Positions 44,160-52,608 of a DNA stretch of 64,000 bases are shown here, one piece after another; position 1 is the first letter of the stretch; every line of letters begins with the position of its first letter. Source of the DNA: Elusimicrobiota bacterium (GTDB taxonomy: Bacteria; Elusimicrobiota; Endomicrobiia; Endomicrobiales; Endomicrobiaceae); NCBI GenBank assembly GCA_017528425.1, contig JAFXOV010000044.1, positions 87,140 to 151,139 on the forward strand, read 5' to 3'. The notes below the pieces were generated by a model. That model did no database searches and had not been told where the DNA came from. It saw nothing but the letters and a program-made list of their open reading frames with translations. Position numbers and translations under genes: made by a program.

Positions 44160-45458
44160 TTATTCTATATTATATTCAAGAACAACATTTCCTACGTAAG
44201 TAATGCCACCGGCAGCTTCATCAAAACCACCGCCGAAATAAATTCTGGGTTTTTTATTGATACTTTGGAAATCATAATAACCTTCACCTACAGCATTAAC
44301 TTCACCGTGGTAACCTAAAGAAGAATCCCAAACGGTAATATAATCCAAGTCACCGGCATTATTAAAATTAAGATCTGCACGATCTTTCATATAGAACCAA
44401 GTATAATAACCGGTATCTGCACCATAACCGGTAGTTGCACCATTTTTTGCCAACCCATCATATAAGTTATGATGAGAAGCTGTGCTTTGTTTAATTACAT
44501 AAGAATCTTTACCTGCTTCATTTTTCAATTCACCGTTATATACTCTCCAACACATAGGTATAACATATTCCTTTTCCGTACCTTGTGCCCACATACCGCC
44601 TCTTCCGGAGCCGCCATTATTCGTATATATTTTCACATTCCAAGCACAACTGTATTTATCCATGTCCAACTCTATATATTGGCAAGCCGCCTGCCAACCT
44701 TGATGGAAAACATTTGTCTTCCAAATAATGTTTCCGTTAGGATTGCTCGGTATATTCTGCATTGTTTCAACATTTTTTAAGGTTATGTTAAAATCTGCGG
44801 AATTAGCCGTTCTTAAAACTATATTATCAACATAAAATGTCGTGTTTACCGTCAAATTATTACACAAAATAAGGAAAGCATTTGTTACACTGGATAAAAC
44901 TGCACCTAAATCATTTAAATCTACAACTACATGTTGCCAAGTCCCGACAGTGTTAGTTACATAATCACTCATAGGCACTACACAATCCTGACCAACAGAC
45001 GTAACACCTATTTGCAATTGTGTAAGACTTCCATGATCCAACTTAATCCAAAAATCAAGATATCTGAAATGACTTATATCTGTACTTTTTGCGGTCTTAT
45101 TATCTGATGATACAAAGCAATAAGACAACCCGGAATAGCTTCCGGCTAATTCATTTCTGTTGCAAACAAATCTCATATATGTCCAACCTTCTTTAGCGGT
45201 TTCGGAATCTTCCATTAAATCAGGGTCGGGAGGAGTTTTCTGTGCCCAGACATTCAAACGAATATTATCGGTACTTTGACCTCTTTCCTGTAATGCGCCG
45301 GAATAGTTGTCACTTAATAAACCATAAATATGCCTTTCGGTTAAGTTGCTTGCAAAAGCAGAAACCGAACAGAACATAAAACTTAATAATAATGTGATTA
45401 ATAAACTATTCTTATTTAACAACTTTTTTTCTCTTAATTTAAAATCTTTACTGCTCAA
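44160..45458 (-). CDS. Carbohydrate-binding-like plus family A-like fusion, module 1
   Basis: A 432-residue exported protein. No ATG is available; the start must be a TTG, at 45458 or at 45422, where the shorter one gives a signal peptide of usual shape. The body: HIYGLLSDNYSGALQE, then FRYLDFWIKLDHGSLTQLQIGV and WQHVVVDLNDL, a CBM-like jelly roll ending TFYVDNIVLR. The second half, WQAACQYIELDMD, PMCWRVYNG and a closing YFGGGFDEAAGG, is family A-like. The relative at 39105 has the same two-part plan. Glycan binding is inferred from the fold pattern. Confidence 0.7.
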   Translation of the reverse strand: MSSKDFKLREKKLLNKNSLLITLLLSFMFCSVSAFASNLTERHIYGLLSDNYSGALQERGQSTDNIRLNVWAQKTPPDPDLMEDSETAKEGWTYMRFVCNRNELAGSYSGLSYCFVSSDNKTAKSTDISHFRYLDFWIKLDHGSLTQLQIGVTSVGQDCVVPMSDYVTNTVGTWQHVVVDLNDLGAVLSSVTNAFLILCNNLTVNTTFYVDNIVLRTANSADFNITLKNVETMQNIPSNPNGNIIWKTNVFHQGWQAACQYIELDMDKYSCAWNVKIYTNNGGSGRGGMWAQGTEKEYVIPMCWRVYNGELKNEAGKDSYVIKQSTASHHNLYDGLAKNGATTGYGADTGYYTWFYMKDRADLNFNNAGDLDYITVWDSSLGYHGEVNAVGEGYYDFQSINKKPRIYFGGGFDEAAGGITYVGNVVLEYNIE

Positions 45459-45511
45459 TTAAACCATCTTTTAAATAACTTAACAAAAAAGTAAAGAACT
45501 TTCACGACAGG

Positions 45512-45545
45512 TTAGTAAGTGCGGGGTTAAACCCGCACTTACTAA
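45512..45545. promoter_or_regulatory. Perfect 14-bp intercistronic hairpin
   Basis: TTAGTAAGTGCGGG and its perfect complement flank a six-base loop between the module 1 family A gene and the next gene. There is no T run on the minus strand, so it is more likely an mRNA-stabilising or processing stem than a terminator. Confidence 0.75.
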
Positions 45546-45552
45546 ATATAAA

Positions 45553-46281
45553 TTAATCCCAAGATTGTTCAACGTATACTGTTGTGCTGTATGTATCACC
45601 ACCGATAACATCTTTAAATCCGCCGAAGAAATACATATAAGCTGTGTTGTTTTGAACCTGAGGTGAAGGATATTGAACATCTGCACCTTGTTGAGTTTTT
45701 ACGAAGAATGTAGGACCATTCAATGAAGCGATTGTTGCATAGTTACCATCACCATATGTACCATTTGCCTGGTCTACCAAAGCTCTATCTGCTCTTGCTT
45801 CTGTTGCTACATCGGTACCGTCAAACGTTATACTTGCATTTTTTGTAGGAACTAAAGAATAGAATACAGGTATATATCCTCTGTATGCACCACCTGTTCC
45901 GCCTTGTCTTACCAATGCGCCGTATGTTTCTGTTCCTGCTACACCGGTTTCTCCATCCCAACTAGTGTAGTTAGGTTGCAATTGTGGATTTGCTGTTTTG
46001 TTCTTTGTGTACATTTTTACAGAAGCATTTGCTTTTGTAATTGTTGCTGCTACAACTGCATACTGATCTGCTCTAACCCATGTTGTTGTTCCGCCCATAA
46101 TGAATGCATCTGCACCCCATGTAAGAGTTGATGCATTTGCATCATTAGAAACTGCTTTCAATTGAAAAGAGAATGTTGCTTGTCCTTCAAATGTTGCTGT
46201 TGCAGTAAATTGTGATGTTGTTGCTGCAAAAGCTGAACTTCCAATAAGAAGTGCTACTGCCAAAACTAAAAACTTCTTCAT
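45553..46281 (-). CDS. Family A small secreted surface protein, module 1
   Basis: A 242-residue exported protein (signal peptide residues 1-19). Family features: WVRADQYAVVAATITKANASVKMYTKN, TYGALVRQGG, YRGYIPVFYSL and MYFFGGFKDVIGGDTYSTTVYV at the end. It has no Cys after the signal and is rich in Thr, Ala and Asn. It starts the module 1 transcription unit behind a perfect -35 promoter and a strong GGAGGTA site, and is followed by a 14-bp hairpin, all signs of very high expression. Function unknown. Confidence 0.75.
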   Translation of the reverse strand: MKKFLVLAVALLIGSSAFAATTSQFTATATFEGQATFSFQLKAVSNDANASTLTWGADAFIMGGTTTWVRADQYAVVAATITKANASVKMYTKNKTANPQLQPNYTSWDGETGVAGTETYGALVRQGGTGGAYRGYIPVFYSLVPTKNASITFDGTDVATEARADRALVDQANGTYGDGNYATIASLNGPTFFVKTQQGADVQYPSPQVQNNTAYMYFFGGFKDVIGGDTYSTTVYVEQSWD

Positions 46282-46342
46282 CGTTACTACCTCCGTGTAA
46301 ATTTATAATTTTTTCCTTAACGCCTTTTCGCGATACTACCAT

Positions 46343-46371
46343 AGCATAATAAATGAATTTTAAAATGTCAA
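46343..46371 (-). promoter_or_regulatory. Strong sigma-70 promoter of module 1
   Basis: Perfect -35 TTGACA (46371-46366), 17 bases, -10 TATGCT (46348-46343), about 60 bases upstream of the family A start. Confidence 0.82.
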
Positions 46372-46418
46372 GGGAAAAGCTATCCGTTTCACAAATTTTT
46401 CACAAATTCATATATAAG

Positions 46419-47333
46419 CTATTTTTTAACAACCTCATTTTTATCTTTAAAAAGTTCTGCTATACCTGCAAGTGATGCAGTAACACCGGATGTTTCCAAC
46501 GGCAAAAATATTTTGCTTGCTTTACCGTCGGCAACTTTACCCAACGTTTCCATATATTTTATTGCCAACAAGTCGTTCGTAGGGTTACCTTGGTGTATTG
46601 CTGTATACACTGTATCTATTTCATATTTCTGTGCATCGGCAACTCTTTTAATAGCTTCCGCCTGACCTTCCGCTTCCAAAATTGATTTCTGTTTTTTAGC
46701 TTCGGATTCCAAAATAACTGCTTGTTTTTCTCCCTCTGCTTTCAATATTGCGGATTGTCTGAAACCTTCGGCTTCCAAAATGTTTGCTCTTTTTTCTCTT
46801 TCCGCTTTCATTTGTTTAGACATGGATTCCGTAATATCTCTCGGAGGATCGATTTTTTGAATTTCTACTCTGGTAATTTTTACACCCCATTTATCCGTTG
46901 CTTCATCCATAACAGCTCTTAACTGGTTATTGATTTTTTCTCTTGATGTAAGGGTGGAATCGAGTTCCATATCACCGATAACGTTTCTTAAGTTAGTTTG
47001 TGCAAGTTTTAATGCTGCCATAGCAAAGTTTGCTACATTATATACTACTCTTACGGGATCCGTAATTTGGAAGTATATGATAGCATCTACGGTTACGGTA
47101 ACGTTATCTTTTGTAATAACGTTTTGCGGAGCAACATCCATAACCTGCTCTCTCATATCTATTTTCTTCAAAGATTGAAATATAGGAATAACTACAGTTA
47201 CACCGGCGCCTACCGTTCTTGAATATTTACCCAATGTTTCCACCAAACCTTTTTCATACTGTTGAACAATTCTTACAGTGTTTGCAACAAAAATAAACAA
47301 TACTACCAGTACTACACCCCATACCGCTAACAT
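46419..47333 (-). CDS. SPFH/stomatin-family membrane protein (QmcA-like)
   Basis: A 304-residue band-7 protein that forms oligomers in membrane microdomains. An N-terminal membrane helix (residues 1-20) is followed by the SPFH domain (VRIVQQYEKGLVETLGKYSRTVGAGV, then VTKDNVTVTVDAIIYFQITDPVRVVYNVANF) and a helical, charged coiled coil (KQMKAEREKRANILEAEGFRQSAILKAEGEKQAVILE in pieces). The pair with an NfeD-like protein upstream (47353-47772) is the usual bacterial arrangement and the two probably work together in membrane quality control. A strong AGGAGG site is present. Confidence 0.93.
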   Translation of the reverse strand: MLAVWGVVLVVLFIFVANTVRIVQQYEKGLVETLGKYSRTVGAGVTVVIPIFQSLKKIDMREQVMDVAPQNVITKDNVTVTVDAIIYFQITDPVRVVYNVANFAMAALKLAQTNLRNVIGDMELDSTLTSREKINNQLRAVMDEATDKWGVKITRVEIQKIDPPRDITESMSKQMKAEREKRANILEAEGFRQSAILKAEGEKQAVILESEAKKQKSILEAEGQAEAIKRVADAQKYEIDTVYTAIHQGNPTNDLLAIKYMETLGKVADGKASKIFLPLETSGVTASLAGIAELFKDKNEVVKK

Positions 47334-47352
47334 GTTTTGCCTCCTATATTTT

Positions 47353-47772
47353 TTATTTTTTTACAACAAGTTTTGTTCCGTCTACAGCTTCTATTATAAC
47401 GGTTTCACCTTTTGCAATATTTTCATTTGATACAGCAAGCCAAACTTCACCTTCTGTTTTTACTTTACCCATATCGTTTACTTTTATATCTTCTATAACG
47501 ATTGCTTTGGTTCCTATTAAAGAGTCTACATTAGTTTCTATTTTTTGTTTTGCAACATATTTTTTAAACAGCGGTCTTATAAGAAGTATAGATGCCAACG
47601 ATACTGCGCAGAAAACTACAAGTTCAACTTGAAATGATGCACCGAGCAACGAAAAGAGCATTGCGAATAATGCACCTGTGGAAAAGCATAAAAAGAAAAA
47701 TACTCCGGTGGTCATAATTTCAAGGCCTAAGAAAACCAAAAACAAAATTAACCAAACATACCAAGTAGTCAT
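47353..47772 (-). CDS. NfeD-like membrane protein
   Basis: A 139-residue protein with N-terminal membrane segments (WLILFLVFLGLEIM and TGVFFFLCFSTGALFAMLFSLLGA) and a C-terminal OB-fold domain (SLIGTKAIVIEDIKVNDMGKVKTEGEVWLAV). It is the short NfeD type without the protease domain. It lies before the SPFH gene with a 19-base gap and a good AGGAGG site; the partner relation is known for the families. Palindrome 47821-47847 is upstream. Confidence 0.9.
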   Translation of the reverse strand: MTTWYVWLILFLVFLGLEIMTTGVFFFLCFSTGALFAMLFSLLGASFQVELVVFCAVSLASILLIRPLFKKYVAKQKIETNVDSLIGTKAIVIEDIKVNDMGKVKTEGEVWLAVSNENIAKGETVIIEAVDGTKLVVKK

Positions 47773-47820
47773 TTGAACCTCCTTAAAAAATCGCGAAACG
47801 ATTTTTTAACTTATAATTAT

Positions 47821-47847
47821 GGATTGCTTCACTTCGTTCGCAATGAC
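47821..47847. repeat. Short palindrome (AATGAC family)
   Basis: ATTGC/GCAAT arms around TTCACTTCGTTC, ending CAATGAC. It lies between lepB and the NfeD-like gene. Confidence 0.65.
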
Positions 47848-47886
47848 AACAACTGCAAATACTAATTACCAATTTCCCATTGCTAA

Positions 47887-48669
47887 TTATTTTATTAATT
47901 TAATTCTCTTCAACGGCCAATAGTTTACAAGTGCCTGGCCTTTCAAATATTTATCCGGTAACGGGCCCCAGAATCTTGCATCAAAAGAAGCATCTCTGTT
48001 ATCACCCAAAACCATATAATGGCCTTCCGGAACAATAACCGGTCCGAAATTATCTCTGACAAAAGCAACAGGTAATGTTGCAAATTCGCCTTGTTCCCAA
48101 GCTTTTTGATATTCTTCCGCACTTTCGTATAAGTTGAAATTTCTGTAAATTTCGGAATCTTCGTAATTAACATAGTCTTCTTTCATTTCAACATCGTTTA
48201 CATAAAGTACTTTATCTTTTATTTCCACTTTGTCGCCCGCAAGAGCAACACATCTTTTTATGTAATCTTTTTTTACACCTTCCGCTCTTTCAATAGGACT
48301 CAATGCAGGCGGCGGACATCTGAAAATAACAACATCACCTTTTTTTACTTTTTTTATAGGCAATATTCTTTTACCGTCGGTAAATGGAACTCTGAAACCG
48401 TAAACACATTTTGCGGCAAATAAATGGTCGCCGATAAGCAATGTTTTTTCCATACTGCCCGTAGGTATTTTAAATGCCTGTATAAGAAAATACATTATTA
48501 CAGATGCGATTATAAGTGCAGTCCATAATGTATCTACCCAAGAATAAACATCGGCAAAAACTTTGTTTGCTTTTTCCGTTTTAATATATTTTTTCTTTAC
48601 AAGTTGCATTATTATAGCAAGCACAAAAAAAATACAACCCGCTATGAATAATTTTATTTCCATTTCCAT
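47887..48669 (-). CDS. lepB: Signal peptidase I
   Basis: Cleaves signal peptides of exported proteins at the outer face of the inner membrane. 260 residues, with two N-terminal hydrophobic segments. The catalytic Ser is in FKIPTGSMEKTLLIGDHLF and the general-base Lys in IKRCVALAGDKVEIKD; VPEGHYMVLGDNRDASFDARFWGP is the conserved late block. It would process the many secreted proteins in this window. Start could be either of two nearby ATG codons (48669 or 48663). Confidence 0.96.
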   Translation of the reverse strand: MEMEIKLFIAGCIFFVLAIIMQLVKKKYIKTEKANKVFADVYSWVDTLWTALIIASVIMYFLIQAFKIPTGSMEKTLLIGDHLFAAKCVYGFRVPFTDGKRILPIKKVKKGDVVIFRCPPPALSPIERAEGVKKDYIKRCVALAGDKVEIKDKVLYVNDVEMKEDYVNYEDSEIYRNFNLYESAEEYQKAWEQGEFATLPVAFVRDNFGPVIVPEGHYMVLGDNRDASFDARFWGPLPDKYLKGQALVNYWPLKRIKLIK

Positions 48670-48767
48670 TTTGTTTTGTCCGTTTATTAATGTAACTGAT
48701 ATTACATAAATGATACAAAAATTTTTTTATTTTGCATAGTAAAAAATTGCTTTGCAAAAACATTCAA

Positions 48768-50924
48768 CTATATCTTTTCCAAACTTATTCTTGAAAGGTC
48801 GGTATCTACTTTTAAAACTCTGACCTTTATTGTTTGCCCTACCGAAACTACATCGTGCGGATTAGATACAAACTTGTCGCTGAGTTTTGATATATGAACC
48901 AAACCGTCCTGGTGAACACCGATATCTACGAATGCTCCGAAATTTGTAACGTTTGTAACGGTGCCGTCTAAAACCATATCCTCTTTTAAATCTTCTATGG
49001 AGTTTATTTCGTCGCTGAATTCGGTTGAAACAAATGTTTCTCTGGGGTCTACGCCCGGTTTTTTAAGTTCGGCAACGATATCGTTTAATGTTAACATTCC
49101 GACGGTATCCGTAACATAATTTTTTAAATTTATTTTTGAAATTGCGGAAGTGTTTCCTATAAGTTGGTCCGGTGTCATAGATAAATCCTGCGCCATTTTT
49201 TCTACTATCGGATAACTTTCCGGATGTATTGCAGAATTATCCAACGGATTATCACCGTCGGCAATTCTTAAAAATCCCGCACATTGGGTAAATGTTTTTT
49301 CACCGAACATACTGACATTTAACAATTGTTTCTTGTTTGTAAAAGAACCGTTTTTGGCTCTGTATTGAACTATATTTTTTGCCGCTAATCTTCCGATACC
49401 TGCAACATAACTTAAAAGTTCCGTCGATGCCGAGTTGAGATTTACACCTACATAGTTAACACAAGATTCTACCGTTTCATCGAGATTCTTTTTCAATTGT
49501 GTTTGGTTAACATCGTGTTGGTACTGACCTACACCGATAGATTTAGGATCTATTTTTACAAGTTCTGCCAACGGATCCTGCAACCTTCTTGCGATACTTA
49601 TTGCACCTCTTACGGTAACATCCAAGTCGGGAAATTCGCTTACGGCTAACGGTGATGCGGAATATACGGATGCTCCCGCTTCGCTTACTACAACAGCTTT
49701 GGCTTTCAAATTATTTTTCTTCAATACGGCTTTTATAAAGTTAACCGTTTCTTTTGAAGCCGTTCCGTTACCGATAGCGATAAGTTCAACATTATATTTT
49801 TTAATAAAGTCTACGACGATATCCTGAGCTTCCATTATTCTGCACATAGGTTCGTGCGGAAATATAGGTTTATATTCTTTATAGTTGCCGTTTCTGTCTA
49901 TTATTGCAACTTTGCAACCTGTTCTGAAACCGGGATCCACGCCCATAATAACTTTAGGGCCTGCAGGTGATGCCAACAAAAGATTTTTTGCATTTGTTGC
50001 AAACACTTTAATTGCTTCTTTGTCGGCCTCTTCCATTTTTGCCAAAAATATTTCTACCTGCAAAGAAGGATATAAGTGTCTGTCGAAAGCGGTTTTCATT
50101 GCTGTCCAAAGTTCGGGATAAAATAACGCCATGTTCGTTTTAACTATTTTTGATGCTATTGTTTCTATTGCCTGTTCGCTGTCCACATCTATTTTCCAAG
50201 TTAATATCCCCTCTTTTGCTCCCCTTCTTATAGCAAGTATTCTGTGCGATACTATAGCTTTTATAGGTTCGGAATAATCGTAATACATTTCGAATTTCGT
50301 TTTTTGATCTTCAAGACCTTTTTTAACTTTAGATTTCAAAACACCGGTAGTAAGTATAAAATTTCTTATAAGACCTCTGTATACGGCATTATCGGATATT
50401 TGTTCGGCAATAATATCTATTGCACCGGTTAAAGCATCTTTTACCGTTAATACACCTTTTTCTTTATTTAAAAATTTTGATACTATTTCATCTTTGTTTA
50501 CGGTTTTTGATACCATAATATCTTGAGCAAGTATCATTTGTGCCAACGGTTCAAGACCTTTTTGTTTTGCGATTGTAGCTTTTGTTGTTCTTTTCGGTTT
50601 GTAAGGTAAATATATATCTTCCAACTTTGTTTTTTCTCTGCAAAGTTCTATTTGCTTTTTAAGTTCCGGAGTTAACTTTTTTTGTTCGTCGATACTTTTT
50701 AATATTGTATCTTTTCTTGTTTCAAGTTCTATATAATATTGAAGTTTGTCGGCAACACCTCTAACTTCGGTTTCGGTTAAGTTTCCCGTTCTTTCTTTTC
50801 TGTATCTTGAAATGAAAGGAACGGTATCGCCTTGACCTAACATGCTTACCGTTGCCGTTACGGAACCTTCATTTAAACTTAATTCTTCACTTATCCAACT
50901 GATAATATTTTGTTGAGTAGACAT
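48768..50924 (-). CDS. tex: Tex-family RNA-binding protein
   Basis: A 718-residue Tex protein: N-terminal helical region, YqgF/RNase H-like domain (VIMGVDPGFRTGCKVAIID, then IAIGNGTASKE), helix-hairpin-helix region (LSYVAGIGRLAAKNIVQYRAKNG in pieces) and a C-terminal S1 domain (DGTVTNVTNFGAFVDIGVHQDGLVHISKLSDKF). It is a general nucleic-acid-binding factor linked to transcription and toxin expression control. Its start is only 11 bases from a MITE-like element upstream, so its leader is shaped by that repeat. Confidence 0.95.
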   Translation of the reverse strand: MSTQQNIISWISEELSLNEGSVTATVSMLGQGDTVPFISRYRKERTGNLTETEVRGVADKLQYYIELETRKDTILKSIDEQKKLTPELKKQIELCREKTKLEDIYLPYKPKRTTKATIAKQKGLEPLAQMILAQDIMVSKTVNKDEIVSKFLNKEKGVLTVKDALTGAIDIIAEQISDNAVYRGLIRNFILTTGVLKSKVKKGLEDQKTKFEMYYDYSEPIKAIVSHRILAIRRGAKEGILTWKIDVDSEQAIETIASKIVKTNMALFYPELWTAMKTAFDRHLYPSLQVEIFLAKMEEADKEAIKVFATNAKNLLLASPAGPKVIMGVDPGFRTGCKVAIIDRNGNYKEYKPIFPHEPMCRIMEAQDIVVDFIKKYNVELIAIGNGTASKETVNFIKAVLKKNNLKAKAVVVSEAGASVYSASPLAVSEFPDLDVTVRGAISIARRLQDPLAELVKIDPKSIGVGQYQHDVNQTQLKKNLDETVESCVNYVGVNLNSASTELLSYVAGIGRLAAKNIVQYRAKNGSFTNKKQLLNVSMFGEKTFTQCAGFLRIADGDNPLDNSAIHPESYPIVEKMAQDLSMTPDQLIGNTSAISKINLKNYVTDTVGMLTLNDIVAELKKPGVDPRETFVSTEFSDEINSIEDLKEDMVLDGTVTNVTNFGAFVDIGVHQDGLVHISKLSDKFVSNPHDVVSVGQTIKVRVLKVDTDLSRISLEKI

Positions 50925-50934
50925 GATTTAATCC

Positions 50935-51066
50935 TTTAATTTATAATTTATAATTTACAATTTATAATTAATGTATTTTTGCTTCGCAAAAATCTAATAA
51001 TTTAACAAGAAAATTGCTCTGCAATTTTTACCGACATTATACATTGTACATTATACATTATAAATT
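50935..51066. repeat. MITE-like element, copy 3
   Basis: AT-rich inverted ends like copy 2 enclose hairpins with CTTCGC and CTCTGC centres. The interior sequence follows copy 2 base for base over long stretches. It lies directly upstream of the tex start codon. Confidence 0.72.
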
Positions 51067-51067
51067 C

Positions 51068-51146
51068 TGTTTCAACTGTTGTTGAAACAGAAAACAGGAG
51101 CTAAATATACGGTATAAAATACCTAAGTATAATTAGCTCCTTAAAA
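51068..51146. terminator. Two hairpins downstream of zinc-ribbon gene
   Basis: TGTTTCAAC/GTTGAAACA closing a four-base loop (51068-51089) and AGGAGCTAA/TTAGCTCCT-type arms (about 51095-51144). They follow the stop codon of the DUF5679-like gene on the minus strand and could end its transcript; the T run is short, so it is uncertain. Confidence 0.5.
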
Positions 51147-51161
51147 TTTTGTTTTCGAAGT

Positions 51162-51308
51162 TTATTTCTTTCCTAAAATTTTGAAAACTTTTGTTCCGCA
51201 ATCAGGGCATACACCTTTAACTGCTTTCATTCCGTTTTTCATGATTGTTTCTTCAGGATTTTTTACTTCTACTTGCTTTTTGCATTTCATACATCTTGCT
51301 TGTGGCAT
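51162..51308 (-). CDS. DUF5679-like zinc-ribbon protein
   Basis: A 48-residue protein: PQARCMKCKKQV near the start and KGVCPDCGTKVFKILGKK at the end, giving two CxxC pairs (CMKC, CPDC) that form a zinc ribbon. It matches the tiny DUF5679 pattern where the C-terminal half reads CPxCGTKxF. It has a clear AAAGGAGAAAG site 5' of the ATG and lies between tex and the acyl-CoA dehydrogenase. Role unknown. Confidence 0.85.
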   Translation of the reverse strand: MPQARCMKCKKQVEVKNPEETIMKNGMKAVKGVCPDCGTKVFKILGKK

Positions 51309-51341
51309 GATACTTTCTCCTTTTATATAAAATACTACTGC

Positions 51342-52529
51342 TTATTTTGCCATTTTTGCCTGTTCTTTTATCAAGTTCAAAGCAATTTCGTTTTTCTGTA
51401 TTTGGCTTGTACCTTCATACAATGTTGTAATTTTTGCGTCTCTCATCATTTTTTCTACAGGATACTCTTTGCAATATCCGTATCCGCCGAAAATTTGAAC
51501 TGCATCTGTTGTAACCTGCATTGCTGTTTCTGAAGCAAACAATTTTGCCATTGCAGATTCTTTACTTGTTCTTATTCTGTCTTTAGGATCTTTTTTGTTG
51601 TTATCATCTATCATTCTTGCAACAGAGTATAAAAGAGCTCTTGCAGCTTCAACTTTTGTTGCCATTTCGGCAAGCATATGTTGTATTGCTTGGAAAGATG
51701 ATATAGGTTGACCGAACTGTACTCTTGTCCTTGAATATGCTACTGCTTCTTCCAATGCACCTGCTGCTATACCTAAAGCTTGTGCTGCTACTCCCGGTCT
51801 TGAAGCATCGAGAGTTGCTTGAGCTATCATCAAACCGTGACCTTCTTTACCCAACAAATTTTCTTTAGGAACTTTGCAGTTATTGAATATCAACTCTCTT
51901 GTAGAAGAAGCTCTGATACCCATTTTGTTTTCTTTTTTACCGAAAGAAAAACCTTCCATACCTTTTTCAAGTATGAAAGCGGAAATTCCTCTTGCACCTC
52001 TGGAAGGATTTGTTTTTGCAAATACGGTATAAACTTCCGCATCACCTGCATTTGTTATAAAACATTTCGTTCCGTTAAGAATATAATCGCCGTTAGCATC
52101 TTTTGTTGCAACTGATTTCATACCTGTTGCATCGGAACCTGCTGAAGGTTCTGTTAAACCGAATGCTGCAACTGTTCCTGCTGCAATTTTAGGCAAATAT
52201 TTTTGTTTTTGTTCTTCGTTTCCGCCGATAAGGATAGGTAAAGTTCCCAATGCTGTTGCAGCTAAACATAATGCAACACCGCCGTCAACTTTACAAAGTT
52301 CTTCGGTTGCAAGAACCAAGTTCATTATGTTTCCGTCACCGAATCCACCGTATTTTTCGGGAATATATGATCCGCATAATCCTGCATCTGCCAATTCTTT
52401 TACGATATCCCAAGGAAATGTTCCTTCTTCATCATATTTTTCTCTAACAGGTTTCATTTTTTCCTGAGCAATTTGTCTTGCTGTATCAACAATCATTTGC
52501 TCTTCTTCGCTTAAAAAATAATTCATCAT
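51342..52529 (-). CDS. Acyl-CoA dehydrogenase
   Basis: A 395-residue flavoenzyme that oxidises acyl-CoA, passing electrons to an electron-transfer flavoprotein. Family blocks: AFGLTEPSAGSDATGM, TKCFITNAG, RGARGISAFI, MGIRASSTRELIFNNCKVP, and the C-terminal VTTDAVQIFGGYGYCKEYPVEKMMRDAKITTLYEGTSQIQ with the catalytic Glu in YEGT. It resembles short/branched-chain or butyryl-CoA dehydrogenases. No ETF genes are next to it. It could act with the acyl-CoA ligase at 3.5-5.2 kb. Confidence 0.94.
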   Translation of the reverse strand: MMNYFLSEEEQMIVDTARQIAQEKMKPVREKYDEEGTFPWDIVKELADAGLCGSYIPEKYGGFGDGNIMNLVLATEELCKVDGGVALCLAATALGTLPILIGGNEEQKQKYLPKIAAGTVAAFGLTEPSAGSDATGMKSVATKDANGDYILNGTKCFITNAGDAEVYTVFAKTNPSRGARGISAFILEKGMEGFSFGKKENKMGIRASSTRELIFNNCKVPKENLLGKEGHGLMIAQATLDASRPGVAAQALGIAAGALEEAVAYSRTRVQFGQPISSFQAIQHMLAEMATKVEAARALLYSVARMIDDNNKKDPKDRIRTSKESAMAKLFASETAMQVTTDAVQIFGGYGYCKEYPVEKMMRDAKITTLYEGTSQIQKNEIALNLIKEQAKMAK

Positions 52530-52608
52530 TTTTGTTACACTCCATTATTAGTTTATAGCTTACAGCTGATAGTTTATACTTTTTTAACTTTAAGCTTTCA
52601 GCTTTAAG

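Noticed and set aside
28268..51066. CRISPR array
   Set aside because: The AT-rich repeats are few, far apart and carry inverted ends and hairpins; there are no regularly spaced unique spacers and no cas genes.
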